The notes beneath the pieces are model-generated. The model did no database searches. It saw nothing but the letters and a program-made list of their open reading frames with translations, and was not told the origin of the DNA. A program made the position numbers and the translations under genes. From NCBI RefSeq assembly GCF_042677945.1, contig NZ_JBHUDN010000015.1: a DNA stretch of 64,000 nucleotides. One strand, 5' to 3'. Shown one piece after another: positions 35,155-44,261 of this stretch (position 1 is the first letter of the stretch; the number at the start of each line of letters is the position of its first letter). Source of the stretch: Haloplanus litoreus (lineage in GTDB: Archaea > Halobacteriota > Halobacteria > Halobacteriales > Haloferacaceae).

Positions 35155-35637
35155 GGGACGAACCGAGGGCGCGAGACGCATAAGTACCCGTCTCGAAGCC
35201 GCGTGGCGACGGTCCGGCTGGGTCGGTGGCGGCCCGTCGCCGCGGAATCGTTATGCGTGTCGAGTCCTCGACGAGTCGGGAGTGACGTTTTCGTGTGCCA
35301 CTACTACGACCCGATGGAACGAGCGCACCGAAGCGGGCGAGGAGACGGAGGACGTGGATCGCTGGACGCGCGACGAGTTCGCGGGGAACGCGACGTCGAG
35401 GGAGCGCTGTTGACCGACGGCGGGGCGACACGTAGTCGTCGCCCACGACGTCTACGATCCACACCGAGTTTCTGTGTTCCGCCGTGGCGGGGCGGAACCG
35501 CCGACGCCGTTCCACGGTCCGGTTCGTACCGTTCGCCGTCCCCGCGGTAGCCGTCGGAAGCCAGTCGCCGTCCGTTACCACTGGCGAGAATTTGACCCCC
35601 GAACTTATGTTCTGCCATCTGTCAGGTCGAACGACGC
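35155..35637. other. Intergenic region with one weak small open frame
   Basis: A GTG at 35282, about 28 bases after a TATA-like TCGTTATG, opens a 43-codon frame to 35413. It has Asp/Glu-rich but unrecognised sequence, and I would not call it a gene on this evidence. Nothing else coding is seen. Confidence 0.4.
35603..35609 (+). promoter_or_regulatory. TATA-like box of the zinc-finger microprotein
   Basis: ACTTATG, about 30 bases before the ATG at 35638, in otherwise GC-rich sequence. Confidence 0.4.
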
Positions 35638-35739
35638 ATGCGACGCCAGTGTCCATTCTGTGGGGAGCGGGTTGAGCTCCTGCCCGAGCATCTCGAAGAG
35701 TGCCAGGAGGCGCCCCGTGACGATCCGCGGCGGTCCTGA
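35638..35739 (+). CDS. Zinc-finger microprotein (33 residues)
   Basis: A complete small gene: start MRRQCPFCGERVELL, then PEHLEECQEAP and a basic tail ending in RRS. The spacing C-P-F-C, then His, then C (C5, C8, H18, C22) is a C2HC-type zinc site, as in the many one-domain zinc-finger microproteins of haloarchaea. A TATA-like box fits a leaderless start. It stands between a DUF4112 gene and the arylsulfotransferase-family gene. A role in regulation or stress is a guess from the class, not from this sequence. Confidence 0.7.
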   Translation: MRRQCPFCGERVELLPEHLEECQEAPRDDPRRS

Positions 35740-35810
35740 CCCGGACCGACTGGCGCCGGGCCGATAGGCCGGCGGATCGGAGCTGACGAATACGCCGTCG
35801 CGGGAGTAGA

Positions 35811-37466
35811 TCACACGTCGACCAGAGGCGCCGCCGTCGCCACCACGGCAACGCCGAGCCCGCCGTACAGCAGGAGCCGGCCGTTCGAACCCACCTGCGA
35901 GTAGATGAGCAACCCACAGACGACGACGCTCCCGCCGATCAGCCCGAGTCTGATAGCCGTGTCGAGTCGTTCCACTGGCGTCGTCTCCCGTGCGGAGAAC
36001 ACCGATCGAAGGTGGCCGTATCCGAGGTTGCCCAGCAGAACGGCCGTGGCGACGTAGACGCCAGTGAGAGCATCTTCGCCCACGATAGTCCAGAGGAGCG
36101 ACACACCGATCAGAAGGAATCCCCCACCGGCGACGTAGTACACGCCGTTTCCGAGTGCCGGGGCGGATACTGACCGGTCGAACCGCTCGAACGGCAGGCG
36201 GATCACTGCCTCGGCGCCCACCCAGCCGAGGGTGACGAGGGTCGCGAGGAGGGCGAAGACGAACTCCCCGGGACCGGCGAAATCGGGGAGGAGCCAGACG
36301 CCGACCAGCTGGTACAGATAGTTGTAGCTCGTTCGGAGACGAAGCACCGTCCCCGGGAGTGACGAGTCGGATGTCGACTCGGCGGGTGACGAGAACTCGT
36401 CGCGAAACCGGGTCATCGGCGGTCCAGCGGGCTCGTCGCCATGCTCCAGGCGCTCCGAATCGTACGTGCTCCGTTCGATTTCGAACTCCCAGACCACCTC
36501 TCGACCCGGTGTGACCTCGATGACGCGGTCGTTCGTCGAGTCGGTGATGAGGGTGTTCCCGTTGGGGAGACGATCGGCATCCCGGGGCCAGCGAAGCCCA
36601 GCCGAATACGACCAGACGAGCTCCCACCCCCCGGAGTCGGTTCGCCGGTACTCGACGATCCGGTCGTTCTCGCTGTCCGCGACCAAGACGGTGAGCGGAT
36701 CGCGCTGTAAGAGGACGGGATTGTGCTGTTCGTGGAGGATGTCGTAGTTGTCCTCTTCGCCGAGCGTCCAGCGGGTCTCTTTGGTCTCGCGGTCGATGGC
36801 CATCACGCGGTCGAAGTTGCGTGGACTGACCAGAAATGCCGACCCGTTGTCGATCACGTCGACGTCGTTGAGGTGGGTGTACCCCGTCGCCTGTCCCCCC
36901 GCTTCGGGGTACGGTGGGTAGTGATTGGCGAAGACGTACTCCCAGGTTATCTCGGCGCTGGTGGCGTTGTATACGTACACGCGGCCGTCGGTCCGGCCGG
37001 ACTCGGACCGGGGGTAGAACTTGTCGGCGACGACGTATCGATCGTCGCCGAGATAGTCGATGTCGTGAGTGTCGCTCGGCACTTCGAACTTCCGTAACTC
37101 CTCACCGGTTCGCCAGTTCAGTACGACGGCGACGCGTCGAAAGTTGTCCGACTCGGTTCGCTCACCGGCGACGACCAGAACGCGATCCGAATCGAGCGGA
37201 TCGACGTCCATGTACCGCCGGTACTCGTCGTGCGTCCAGAGAATCTCCCGGGACTCGGTATGGACGACGGCGAGTTCGCCCGCGTGTTCGTAGACGTTCG
37301 CTGACCCTCCCTGTGTCGTCACGAACGTCACGTCGGTGGTGGTTTGACGGCGCTCGGTGGTGGAGAGGTCGGCGCCTTCGTACTGCACCGCAGCGATACC
37401 GACAGGAACGAGCAAGAGGACGATCAGCACGACGAGACCGAGTCGAATCCGTGTCGACGCTTGCAT
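35811..37466 (-). CDS. Arylsulfotransferase (ASST)-family membrane protein
   Basis: 551 residues. One N-terminal membrane anchor (about 8-28) is followed by a beta-propeller of roughly 330 residues with repeated blades such as DRVMAIDRETKETRWTLGE and DRIVEYRRTDSGGWELVWSY, then DADRLPNGNTLITDSTNDRV. The C-terminal 160 residues contain four or five membrane spans. The HDIDYLGDDRYVV and LHEQHNPVLL segments supply His residues at positions expected for the propeller centre. ASST enzymes transfer sulfate between aryl esters; haloarchaeal relatives are often found with glycan genes, as here. Whether it transfers sulfate to a surface glycan is inference. Confidence 0.8.
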   Translation of the reverse strand: MQASTRIRLGLVVLIVLLLVPVGIAAVQYEGADLSTTERRQTTTDVTFVTTQGGSANVYEHAGELAVVHTESREILWTHDEYRRYMDVDPLDSDRVLVVAGERTESDNFRRVAVVLNWRTGEELRKFEVPSDTHDIDYLGDDRYVVADKFYPRSESGRTDGRVYVYNATSAEITWEYVFANHYPPYPEAGGQATGYTHLNDVDVIDNGSAFLVSPRNFDRVMAIDRETKETRWTLGEEDNYDILHEQHNPVLLQRDPLTVLVADSENDRIVEYRRTDSGGWELVWSYSAGLRWPRDADRLPNGNTLITDSTNDRVIEVTPGREVVWEFEIERSTYDSERLEHGDEPAGPPMTRFRDEFSSPAESTSDSSLPGTVLRLRTSYNYLYQLVGVWLLPDFAGPGEFVFALLATLVTLGWVGAEAVIRLPFERFDRSVSAPALGNGVYYVAGGGFLLIGVSLLWTIVGEDALTGVYVATAVLLGNLGYGHLRSVFSARETTPVERLDTAIRLGLIGGSVVVCGLLIYSQVGSNGRLLLYGGLGVAVVATAAPLVDV

Positions 37467-37548
37467 ATGGGTTGGTCAATTGATACGTCTATAACGGTTG
37501 GGGTGGTCACTCCCGGAGAACGGTGTGACGGGAGGCTGGGACGGACGG

Positions 37549-39039
37549 TTACTCGACGACGCTGCGCAGAAGTTCGATATCGCGGTCGTCGATTCCGAGG
37601 ACGTATAGCGTCACGAGGAAGCCGACGGCACCGAACCCGCCACCGACGACGAGGAGAACGTACCGCTGGAACGGGACCGTGAACGCGTACATCACGAGTC
37701 CGGAGACGACACCCGCGACCACCGGCTTGGCGAAGGTCCGGTCGTACGGGGAGAAGCCCTCCAAGTACCAGACCTGGCCGACACGGATCAGATTGATGGC
37801 CGTCAGAACGGTGGCCGTCGCCAGCGCCGCACCAATGAAGCCGTACTCCAGGATCAGTACGTAGTTCAGCACCGCGTTGAGTACGCCGGAGGTGAGCTGG
37901 TTCGCCAGCGTGAGATACTGGTGGTCGGACATCATGAGGAGGTACCCGCTCGGCCCGACCAGCGCGTTGGTCAACTGAGCCACCACGAACAGGGTCAATA
38001 CGCGGTCCCCCCGAACGAATCCCTCGCCGAAGACGCGAAGAATCTCGGGAGCGTAAACGAACGCTGCGACGGCGGGAAATAGGGCCAGAGTGAAGATGAG
38101 CCGAGTGACCGTCCCGTACACCGACTCGAGTTCGTCGTGGTTCCCGTCGTGGTAGAGTCGCGAAGCGACCGCCGGAAAGAGCTGATTGAAGCCACTGAGT
38201 GGCAACGAGAGGAGCCGTGAGATAATGACGGCGACGTTGTACACGCCGACGGCCGAACCGGTGAGCAAGAAGCCGACCATGAGTAGGTCGATCCGGTTGT
38301 AGAGAAAGCTCCCGAGTTGGGTGAACGTGAGCGGGACCGAAAAGTCGTAGTACTGCTCGGCGTCGCCACGGGTCGGTCGGACTACCGAATCGAGATCCGT
38401 CTTTCGGACCAGAACGACGAGAGCGACGAGCAGAGTCAAGATGCCGCTGACGATCAGCCCAGCGGCGGCACCGACGAGCGAGTATCCGAGTGCGACGGCA
38501 CCGCCGATGAAGACGAGACGGATCGCGGGGCGGGCAACCGACGCGACGGCGACGTGGTAGTCCATCCGTTCGATGGCCTTGAACGCCGAGAACGTGAGCA
38601 AGGAGAGGGTGTTGAACGGGATGACGATGGCCGTGATGCGGAGGACGTCGGCGAACAGAGGATCGTCGAGCGTGTACGCGGAGATCAACGGCGCCCCGAG
38701 GTAGACACCTGCTGCAACGACGACACTCCCCGCAACCGAGGTGACGTACGCGAGCGTCAGCATCGCGTAGCGCTTCCGAGTGTCGTCCTCGTACTCCGGG
38801 AGAAATCTCAGCAGTGACTTGTCACCACCGAGCCGCGTGAAGACGGTAAACAGCGAGAAGACGACCAGCAGGTACGTGTAGATGCCGTAGCGGTTCGTCC
38901 CCAGATACCGCGTCAGGACGACGTTGGTGACGAAGCCGAATCCCTTCGAAATGACCCTGCCGATCATGAAGAGGCCCGCACCCTCGGAGATGGAGGTGAG
39001 CGAGCCGAGTCCGCCGGCGGTGGCCTCGTCGTCAGTCAT
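37549..39039 (-). CDS. Polysaccharide/oligosaccharide flippase (MOP superfamily, Wzx-like)
   Basis: 496 residues with about 14 membrane spans, the usual MOP flippase layout. The N-terminal region GLFMIGRVISKGFGFVTNVV and the following LTRYLGTNRYGIYTYLL are characteristic of Wzx/RfbX-like transporters. It moves lipid-linked oligosaccharide across the membrane so that it can be polymerised or attached to S-layer proteins outside. It lies next to the ASST-family gene and upstream of glycosyltransferases and a ligase/polymerase-like gene, supporting a glycan-export role. Confidence 0.9.
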   Translation of the reverse strand: MTDDEATAGGLGSLTSISEGAGLFMIGRVISKGFGFVTNVVLTRYLGTNRYGIYTYLLVVFSLFTVFTRLGGDKSLLRFLPEYEDDTRKRYAMLTLAYVTSVAGSVVVAAGVYLGAPLISAYTLDDPLFADVLRITAIVIPFNTLSLLTFSAFKAIERMDYHVAVASVARPAIRLVFIGGAVALGYSLVGAAAGLIVSGILTLLVALVVLVRKTDLDSVVRPTRGDAEQYYDFSVPLTFTQLGSFLYNRIDLLMVGFLLTGSAVGVYNVAVIISRLLSLPLSGFNQLFPAVASRLYHDGNHDELESVYGTVTRLIFTLALFPAVAAFVYAPEILRVFGEGFVRGDRVLTLFVVAQLTNALVGPSGYLLMMSDHQYLTLANQLTSGVLNAVLNYVLILEYGFIGAALATATVLTAINLIRVGQVWYLEGFSPYDRTFAKPVVAGVVSGLVMYAFTVPFQRYVLLVVGGGFGAVGFLVTLYVLGIDDRDIELLRSVVE

Positions 39040-39739
39040 CTGTGGGTCCGCTCGAGAGCTCCAACGGCGGTGGTGTGCGGGGACGTGGTTGCTGGAGAGA
39101 GAACATGTCGGTTGGGAAGTGCTAGTCGTGAGCGGGACCCGACCCGGAGCCGGGAATCACCGGTACAGATCATCTGTCAACACGGAGTTATCTAAATCTT
39201 GGCAAATGCGTCAGCTCCGCATCAAAAGGAGTCCGGGCAGCGACGAAGAGCAGTCCGTGAAAGGTCGCTCAATCGAGGACTGTGCGACTCGTCCCGCCAG
39301 CGTCCCCGTCCGGGGTTGTCGTTGTTCGACGGGACACTCTCGGCTGCATCCCGTGTGTCCTGTTCGGTGCAGTAGAACTCGACGAAGCTGATGGCGCACT
39401 TGTCGGGACCGGTGGCGGTGATCGTAGTCCGAACCGTCGAGCAGTACACTCTGTGCGAGGCCGCCTCGTCGTCCGTCGTGTCGAGGCTCACCATACCGAC
39501 GCCGAACGCCGTCCGCGCAATACGTCACGGTGTGAATACCCGAGTGAGTAGTCCGCGTCGACCTCGTTGGTGCGAAGCCACACCGCAGAAGTGGAGGGGA
39601 TCGGAGCTCGTGTTGGAGTAAAGGGACGCTATTCGGGGGTTGTCTCACCCTCGATATATTCCGGGGCACCCATCTTCTGGCGGCGGCGATACGATCGCGA
39701 GCAAAGACATATGTAATATGAGCTACCACTCGTGAGTGA
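39040..39739. other. Intergenic region of 700 bases without a convincing gene
   Basis: The best open frame is on the minus strand, 39222-39494 (90 codons), with unrecognised sequence that becomes arginine-rich towards its end; I do not call it. The promoter of the 39740 gene is at the right end. Confidence 0.5.
39709..39716 (+). promoter_or_regulatory. TATA-like box of the 39740 gene
   Basis: CATATGTAATATG stands about 27 bases before the ATG at 39740 and supports a leaderless transcript. Confidence 0.5.
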
Positions 39740-40666
39740 ATGACGTTCCGCGACTGGCTCGGACGGACCTGTTCGTACATCCGGTCGGATGGTGTCCAGT
39801 CCGGGCTTCGGCGATCAGCCGACGAGTTCAAACGCGGGGCCGCGACTCGTATCGATCCGTACGTCCCGGGTGAACCCATCTTCGCACACGATTGGGACGT
39901 TCTCATCGTCCTCGACGCGTGTCGTCCTGATCTTCTGGCCGAGGTCGCCGAATCGTACGATTTCCTCCCACGGCGACCGGAGACGGTTCGCTCGACGGGG
40001 AGCAGTTCGTGGATCTGGATGGAGCGCAACTTCACTACCGACTGGGCGAACGAGATGCGTGAGACGGCGTACGTCACGGGGAATCCCTACAGCAGCGACT
40101 ACGTCGATCCGTCCGCCTTCGCACTCGTCGACGAAGTGTGGAACTACGCGTGGGACGACGACCACGGAACGGTCCCGGCACGACCGATCACCGACCGGAC
40201 CATCGACACGGCGCGCACACACGACCCGGAGCGACTGCTCGTACACTACATGCAACCGCATTTCCCGAGCGTTCCCGATCCGATCGGCTCCGCCATCGAC
40301 ATCGACACCTTCGGCGAGCAGTGGGAGTCTATCTGGGACGACCTCGAAGCGGAGCGGATCTCCGAGGAGCGCGTGTGGGAGTCCTACCGGACGAATCTGG
40401 AGTACGTCCTCGACGACGTGGCACTCCTGCTGGAGAACGTCGACGCCGAGACGGTCGTCATCACGGCCGACCACGGGAACGCTCTCGGGGAGTGTGGGTT
40501 CTACGGACATCCTCCTCTGAATCCACATCCGAGCGTGCGGCGGGTGCCGTGGGTGGAGACGTCGGCGAGGGACACGATGGGGTACGAACCGTCGCAGGAG
40601 GCGAATCGAGTCGATCCATCGGATGGGGACGTCCAGTCCCACCTCAGAGATCTCGGATACTTATGA
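39740..40666 (+). CDS. Alkaline-phosphatase-superfamily (sulfatase-like) protein 1
   Basis: 308 residues, about two thirds of a typical sulfatase. Metal-site motifs are visible: DVLIVLDACRPDL (first Asp pair) and VVITADHGNALGE (Asp-His pair), and HYMQPHFPS in between. The nucleophile region reads STGSSSWIWMERNF, without the C/S-x-P-x-R signature needed to make formylglycine, so Ser or Thr may serve. It ends HLRDLGYL. It is a paralogue of the 46788 gene (DACRxD, YVTxNP, EVW). It may add or remove a phosphate, phospholipid or sulfate group on a surface glycan. Confidence 0.8.
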   Translation: MTFRDWLGRTCSYIRSDGVQSGLRRSADEFKRGAATRIDPYVPGEPIFAHDWDVLIVLDACRPDLLAEVAESYDFLPRRPETVRSTGSSSWIWMERNFTTDWANEMRETAYVTGNPYSSDYVDPSAFALVDEVWNYAWDDDHGTVPARPITDRTIDTARTHDPERLLVHYMQPHFPSVPDPIGSAIDIDTFGEQWESIWDDLEAERISEERVWESYRTNLEYVLDDVALLLENVDAETVVITADHGNALGECGFYGHPPLNPHPSVRRVPWVETSARDTMGYEPSQEANRVDPSDGDVQSHLRDLGYL

Positions 40667-40912
40667 GCTGTTCGACACTCGAGGACCGACCCCGTCGCTG
40701 AGCAGTGGCGCGAAGATCCGTTCGGACTCAGAAAGAACAGGAACGTCTCCGAGACGATGCCGATACCGCGTTTCCGGAATTCGAAACATCGCGGCGTATA
40801 ACGGATCCCCATCTTGTCGATCGTCACGAGGGAATCGTCGACCGCCACGTGTGTCGTGGAGAGATCCATCATTGCTGACGGGCCGTTCGAGACAATCGGA
40901 AGGGAGAGGGGA

Positions 40913-41389
40913 TCACCGAGTTTCGTCGGTCGTTTCGCTCTGAGGGCTGTCGTCGGAGCCTTCGGCAGCGGATTCGCTTCGAGTGTCGCTTCCGGAGTCC
41001 CGGTCGGAGAGAAGCCGGGACGCGGGAACTGAATCACCTGACGACTGCCGATCACGTGGGCCGACGAGACGAGAGACGGACCGATATAGCACAGCGTTCC
41101 GATAGGCGAGGAGAACGTGCCGTGCGATCCGGTCGGCCCCCGAGAGTAACGGAGACAAAATCCAGCTATCGTGCAGATCGATAACGATCACTGTCGGAGT
41201 AGAGAGCACCATTACTGTCCGACAGAGCGTCGATCGTCGGGTGAAACAAAGCAACCGTCGACACAGGGCCGACGCACGTGTCCCTGCACTACCCTCGATC
41301 CGTTCGAACAGGTCGCTCACACGCGACCGATCGTACGCCCGTCTGATTCGATCACGGGGCTTCCTCGGGGTGGTATCTCGTTTTTCCAT
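40913..41389 (-). CDS. Unknown haloarchaeal membrane-associated protein
   Basis: 158 residues from the ATG at 41389; basic N-terminal half and an acidic, Ser/Asp-rich tail (SDRDSGSDTRSESAAEGSDD). A central hydrophobic segment VMVLSTPTVIVIDLHDSWIL and SPLLSGADRIARHVLLA probably contact the membrane. The start is one base after the stop of the DUF4330 gene (41391), so the two are translated as an operon. I do not recognise the family, but the segment IVIDLHDSW resembles unnamed proteins found with haloarchaeal glycan genes. No catalytic motif is seen. Confidence 0.65.
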   Translation of the reverse strand: MEKRDTTPRKPRDRIRRAYDRSRVSDLFERIEGSAGTRASALCRRLLCFTRRSTLCRTVMVLSTPTVIVIDLHDSWILSPLLSGADRIARHVLLAYRNAVLYRSVSRLVGPRDRQSSGDSVPASRLLSDRDSGSDTRSESAAEGSDDSPQSETTDETR

Positions 41390-41390
41390 A

Positions 41391-42797
41391 CTACGCACCG
41401 ATATCCACGACGGTCACCCGAAGTGTGACACTCCCCAAATCGAGGACGACAGTACTCCCGTGCTCGATAGCCCGACCTTTAAACGTGACCCCGGCTCCCG
41501 TCTCGCGGACGGTGAGACGAGTGTGGAGTGCCAGTTCCTGCTCGGTGGGATGGTCACGTAGATAGATATTCCCGTCTTGACTGGTGAGGATCACCTTCTC
41601 GCTCGTTCGTTCGATCGACTGAATCCGGGCAATCGTCCGGCCGGCAGCCGTTTCGGTCATTCCCTCGTGGACCGCGTTAGCGAGTTGGGGCCCGGCATTT
41701 TCGAGCTGCAGCGTGACGGCGCGGGTCGCTGGGTGACCTCGCTGCTCGGTGGCTCCGACACGTCGAACGTCACCCGTCAGTGCGTACTCGTCGGTTTCAA
41801 ACGAGATGTTCGTCCCCTCTCGGATCGGCGACCCACCGAATCGAAGGCGTTGCTCTTGAACGACGGCCTCCAGCGAGAGGCCGACGAACACCCGTTTGCG
41901 GTCGGGATCTTCCGTACCGTAGACGCTAACTGTGGCGACGGAGGCGACTTCCCGACCGCCAACCCGATAGCGATCCCCAGTCTCGATGCTCTCGGCAACC
42001 TCGCTCGTCGCGGAAGTTTGAACAACTACCTCCGTGGTGGTGACCTCTAGGGGAGCATCCCGTGCAACGACGGTCATCGACAGGGGACCCGCAGTCGATG
42101 GGAGATCAATTCCCGACCCCTGTCGGATTCTGGTTCCCCCAAAGTGGGGACTGCCGGCGATGTCGTAGGTGTTGAGCGTGGCGGCGACGTACGTGATCCG
42201 CGAGTCGGCGTCGTCGGCATCGTACATTATCACGTCCTCGACGGCTGCGACGCGTCGGTTGCCGATGCGTATCTCGTCGTCCCCCGTTAGCGCCGTTGCG
42301 TTGGTCGCTGATATCCGCCCCCGTAACAGAACCCGAGTGTCACCATCGTCGAACGATTCGGTATCCCCAACTCCTTGGACGGCGCCCGAGACGCTGTAGG
42401 TGTCAGTTTGGATAGTGAGTGTACGGCCTAACCGAAGTGGAGCACCGTCGTAACTTATCGTCCCACCAGCTGCTGGGCCCTGGATTTTGGTTCGAAGAAG
42501 GACACGGGTCTGCTCTCCCTGTGGAGAGAGGTGGATGTCAGTAACGGTCAGTCGTGAATGTGTCTCCGGTGAGTACGTATCGTTCACTTCGAACTCCGAA
42601 ACCAGATAATCCGGCTGGGGGCCGAGGTCGATCGTGGCATATTTGCTCGGTAACTGCTCAGAACTTGAGCTACTCGACAGGCTCCCAGAAACGAAAACGA
42701 ATCCGCCAGCTACGGCCACGAGCAGGACGACAACGAAGAACGCGTCGACAATGTTGAGAAGGCCGAATAGATTTCCCTCGTCGTCGATGAGGTCCAT
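41391..42797 (-). CDS. DUF4330 membrane-anchored protein
   Basis: 468 residues from the ATG at 42797 (start MDLIDDEGNLFGLLNIVDAF). A membrane span lies at about 14-38, and the rest is predicted to be beta-rich and outside the membrane. The start sequence is the DUF4330 signature of haloarchaea. At least three internal segments repeat a common pattern (EIRIGNRRVAAVEDVIMYDA, DRYRVGGREVASVATVSVYG, and RTIARIQSIERTSEKVILTS), each preceded by a linker of about 90 residues. The upstream open frame to 42908 is atypical. It forms an operon with the 40913 gene and follows the O-antigen-ligase-like gene at 42909-44261. Role unknown; a surface or glycan-anchoring part is plausible. Confidence 0.8.
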   Translation of the reverse strand: MDLIDDEGNLFGLLNIVDAFFVVVLLVAVAGGFVFVSGSLSSSSSSEQLPSKYATIDLGPQPDYLVSEFEVNDTYSPETHSRLTVTDIHLSPQGEQTRVLLRTKIQGPAAGGTISYDGAPLRLGRTLTIQTDTYSVSGAVQGVGDTESFDDGDTRVLLRGRISATNATALTGDDEIRIGNRRVAAVEDVIMYDADDADSRITYVAATLNTYDIAGSPHFGGTRIRQGSGIDLPSTAGPLSMTVVARDAPLEVTTTEVVVQTSATSEVAESIETGDRYRVGGREVASVATVSVYGTEDPDRKRVFVGLSLEAVVQEQRLRFGGSPIREGTNISFETDEYALTGDVRRVGATEQRGHPATRAVTLQLENAGPQLANAVHEGMTETAAGRTIARIQSIERTSEKVILTSQDGNIYLRDHPTEQELALHTRLTVRETGAGVTFKGRAIEHGSTVVLDLGSVTLRVTVVDIGA

Positions 42798-42908
42798 TCG
42801 AGCATACGTGTGAAAGCAATGGATAAAAAACATTTGTTGGCTCACAGTTCGGTGTCGGCATGAGCCCAGAGCGCGCGGTTTGCGGAGCGCGACGGGGAGA
42901 AAGACCAA

Positions 42909-44261
42909 CTAAGACGGCTCTCGCTCGGGATTCGATCCAACCACGTGCAGATACGACAGACCAAGTCCGAGGATCACCCAAAAGATACGGCTAGAGTGAA
43001 GAGGGTCGCCGACTCCAATACTCCCGATCCCGAAACTGAGCAAGGCGATACACAGTGGCAAAGCGTACTCGTCATCCCCCTCGAGATAGAGGCTGAACAG
43101 TTGATCTACCAGAGTCCCGTAGGCCAAGACAAACAGACACAGTCCGAACACACCGACCTCGCCAGCGAGCTGTGCGAGCCAGGAGTGTGGGCTAACAATT
43201 CGCCCAGTCTCAACCGGAGACCAGGCAGCTGCCGTCTGGAACGTTCCGATACCGTATCCAAGCGGCTGCTGGAGGAGCGTATTGCCGGCAATCTCCAGAA
43301 GTTGCCAGCGACTCCAGATACTGAACGATGAAGATTGGCTGAACGGGTTCGAGGTGACCTGTGGCAGAAGTAAGGTGACTGCACTTACCAGCCCGATACT
43401 ACTCGTCAGTATCGGCGGCCAGGTGGGAACGAGCAGACGGATCTTCTCACGGAACTGCCAGAGGACGACGACCGCGACGAAGGAGAGGGAACTGGCCAAG
43501 AGTCCGGCCCGACCCCGGTTGTAGAGAATCATCCCGAGTGAAGCGGCGAGAACTGCCGTCGCGGCCAAACGACCGCTAATCGGAGCGTTTCTGAGGAGAG
43601 ACCACGTAGCGAGCGGTACGGCAGTGCTGAGTAGGAATACGAAGTAATTTCGATTGAGATAGACGCTGGAGGTAGCTACTTCATCGGCGTATGGGGGAGC
43701 GGACAACCGGCTCACTGGGAGATGGGTGCCGCTCCAGAGCTCCCAGAACGAAATCAAGAGCGCGATCGACACGATTGCCAGAAACGATGCCGAGAGCAGT
43801 GGATATTCGTCTTCCCGACGGAGAAGAGACGACAGTCCCATGACAACGATCAGCGACGAGACGACGTGAAATCCAGCCCGGACGGAGACCCCCAGATCGA
43901 CCGTCCAAAAGAGCGTGGTCACGGCATAGAGGACGAAAAGGCACACAAAGACGAACGGAGTTGACAGCGCAATCGATGTCCTGTGGACGAGGAGATAGAC
44001 GGCGAGAAGGAGTCCTGCGATCCAGAACACGTGGATGTCGAAGAAGCTGAACGGGCCGATCCGAACCGACGGAAAAGCACCATTGAGTACCACAACAACG
44101 AGTAGCGTAGCGACCGAAGCGAGTCTGAGGAGCCCCAACCCACCGAGGGGGAACGACGTAAGCTCGGTACCGTCGCCGTCAGCGAGCTTCATCGGATCTA
44201 CCACCTCCGAGGCCGCCGAGTCGGGTGTCGTCCGACGGATGACGACTATCGTGCCTGGCAC
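42909..44261 (-). CDS. O-antigen ligase / polymerase (WaaL/Wzy-like) membrane protein
   Basis: 450 residues with about 11 membrane spans. A large outside loop before the last spans contains PLGYGIGTFQTAAAW and then VSPHSWLAQLAGEVGVFGLC. This matches the conserved His-containing motif of the O-antigen ligase (Wzy_C) family. The family joins or polymerises lipid-linked sugars on the outer face of the membrane. The start at 44261 overlaps the end of the glycosyltransferase gene at 44246 by 16 bases, so the two are translationally coupled; ATG 44195 is an alternative start. Base composition is less GC-rich than in the left part of the window, hinting at transfer. Confidence 0.87.
   Translation of the reverse strand: MPGTIVVIRRTTPDSAASEVVDPMKLADGDGTELTSFPLGGLGLLRLASVATLLVVVVLNGAFPSVRIGPFSFFDIHVFWIAGLLLAVYLLVHRTSIALSTPFVFVCLFVLYAVTTLFWTVDLGVSVRAGFHVVSSLIVVMGLSSLLRREDEYPLLSASFLAIVSIALLISFWELWSGTHLPVSRLSAPPYADEVATSSVYLNRNYFVFLLSTAVPLATWSLLRNAPISGRLAATAVLAASLGMILYNRGRAGLLASSLSFVAVVVLWQFREKIRLLVPTWPPILTSSIGLVSAVTLLLPQVTSNPFSQSSSFSIWSRWQLLEIAGNTLLQQPLGYGIGTFQTAAAWSPVETGRIVSPHSWLAQLAGEVGVFGLCLFVLAYGTLVDQLFSLYLEGDDEYALPLCIALLSFGIGSIGVGDPLHSSRIFWVILGLGLSYLHVVGSNPEREPS

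Noticed and set aside
35282..35413. 43-codon GTG frame after a TATA-like box
   Set aside because: No recognisable motif; kept only as a note in the intergenic entry.
39222..39494. 90-codon minus-strand frame between flippase and sulfatase-like genes
   Set aside because: Composition degrades to Arg/Ser-rich at the end and no family is recognised; could be a decayed gene.
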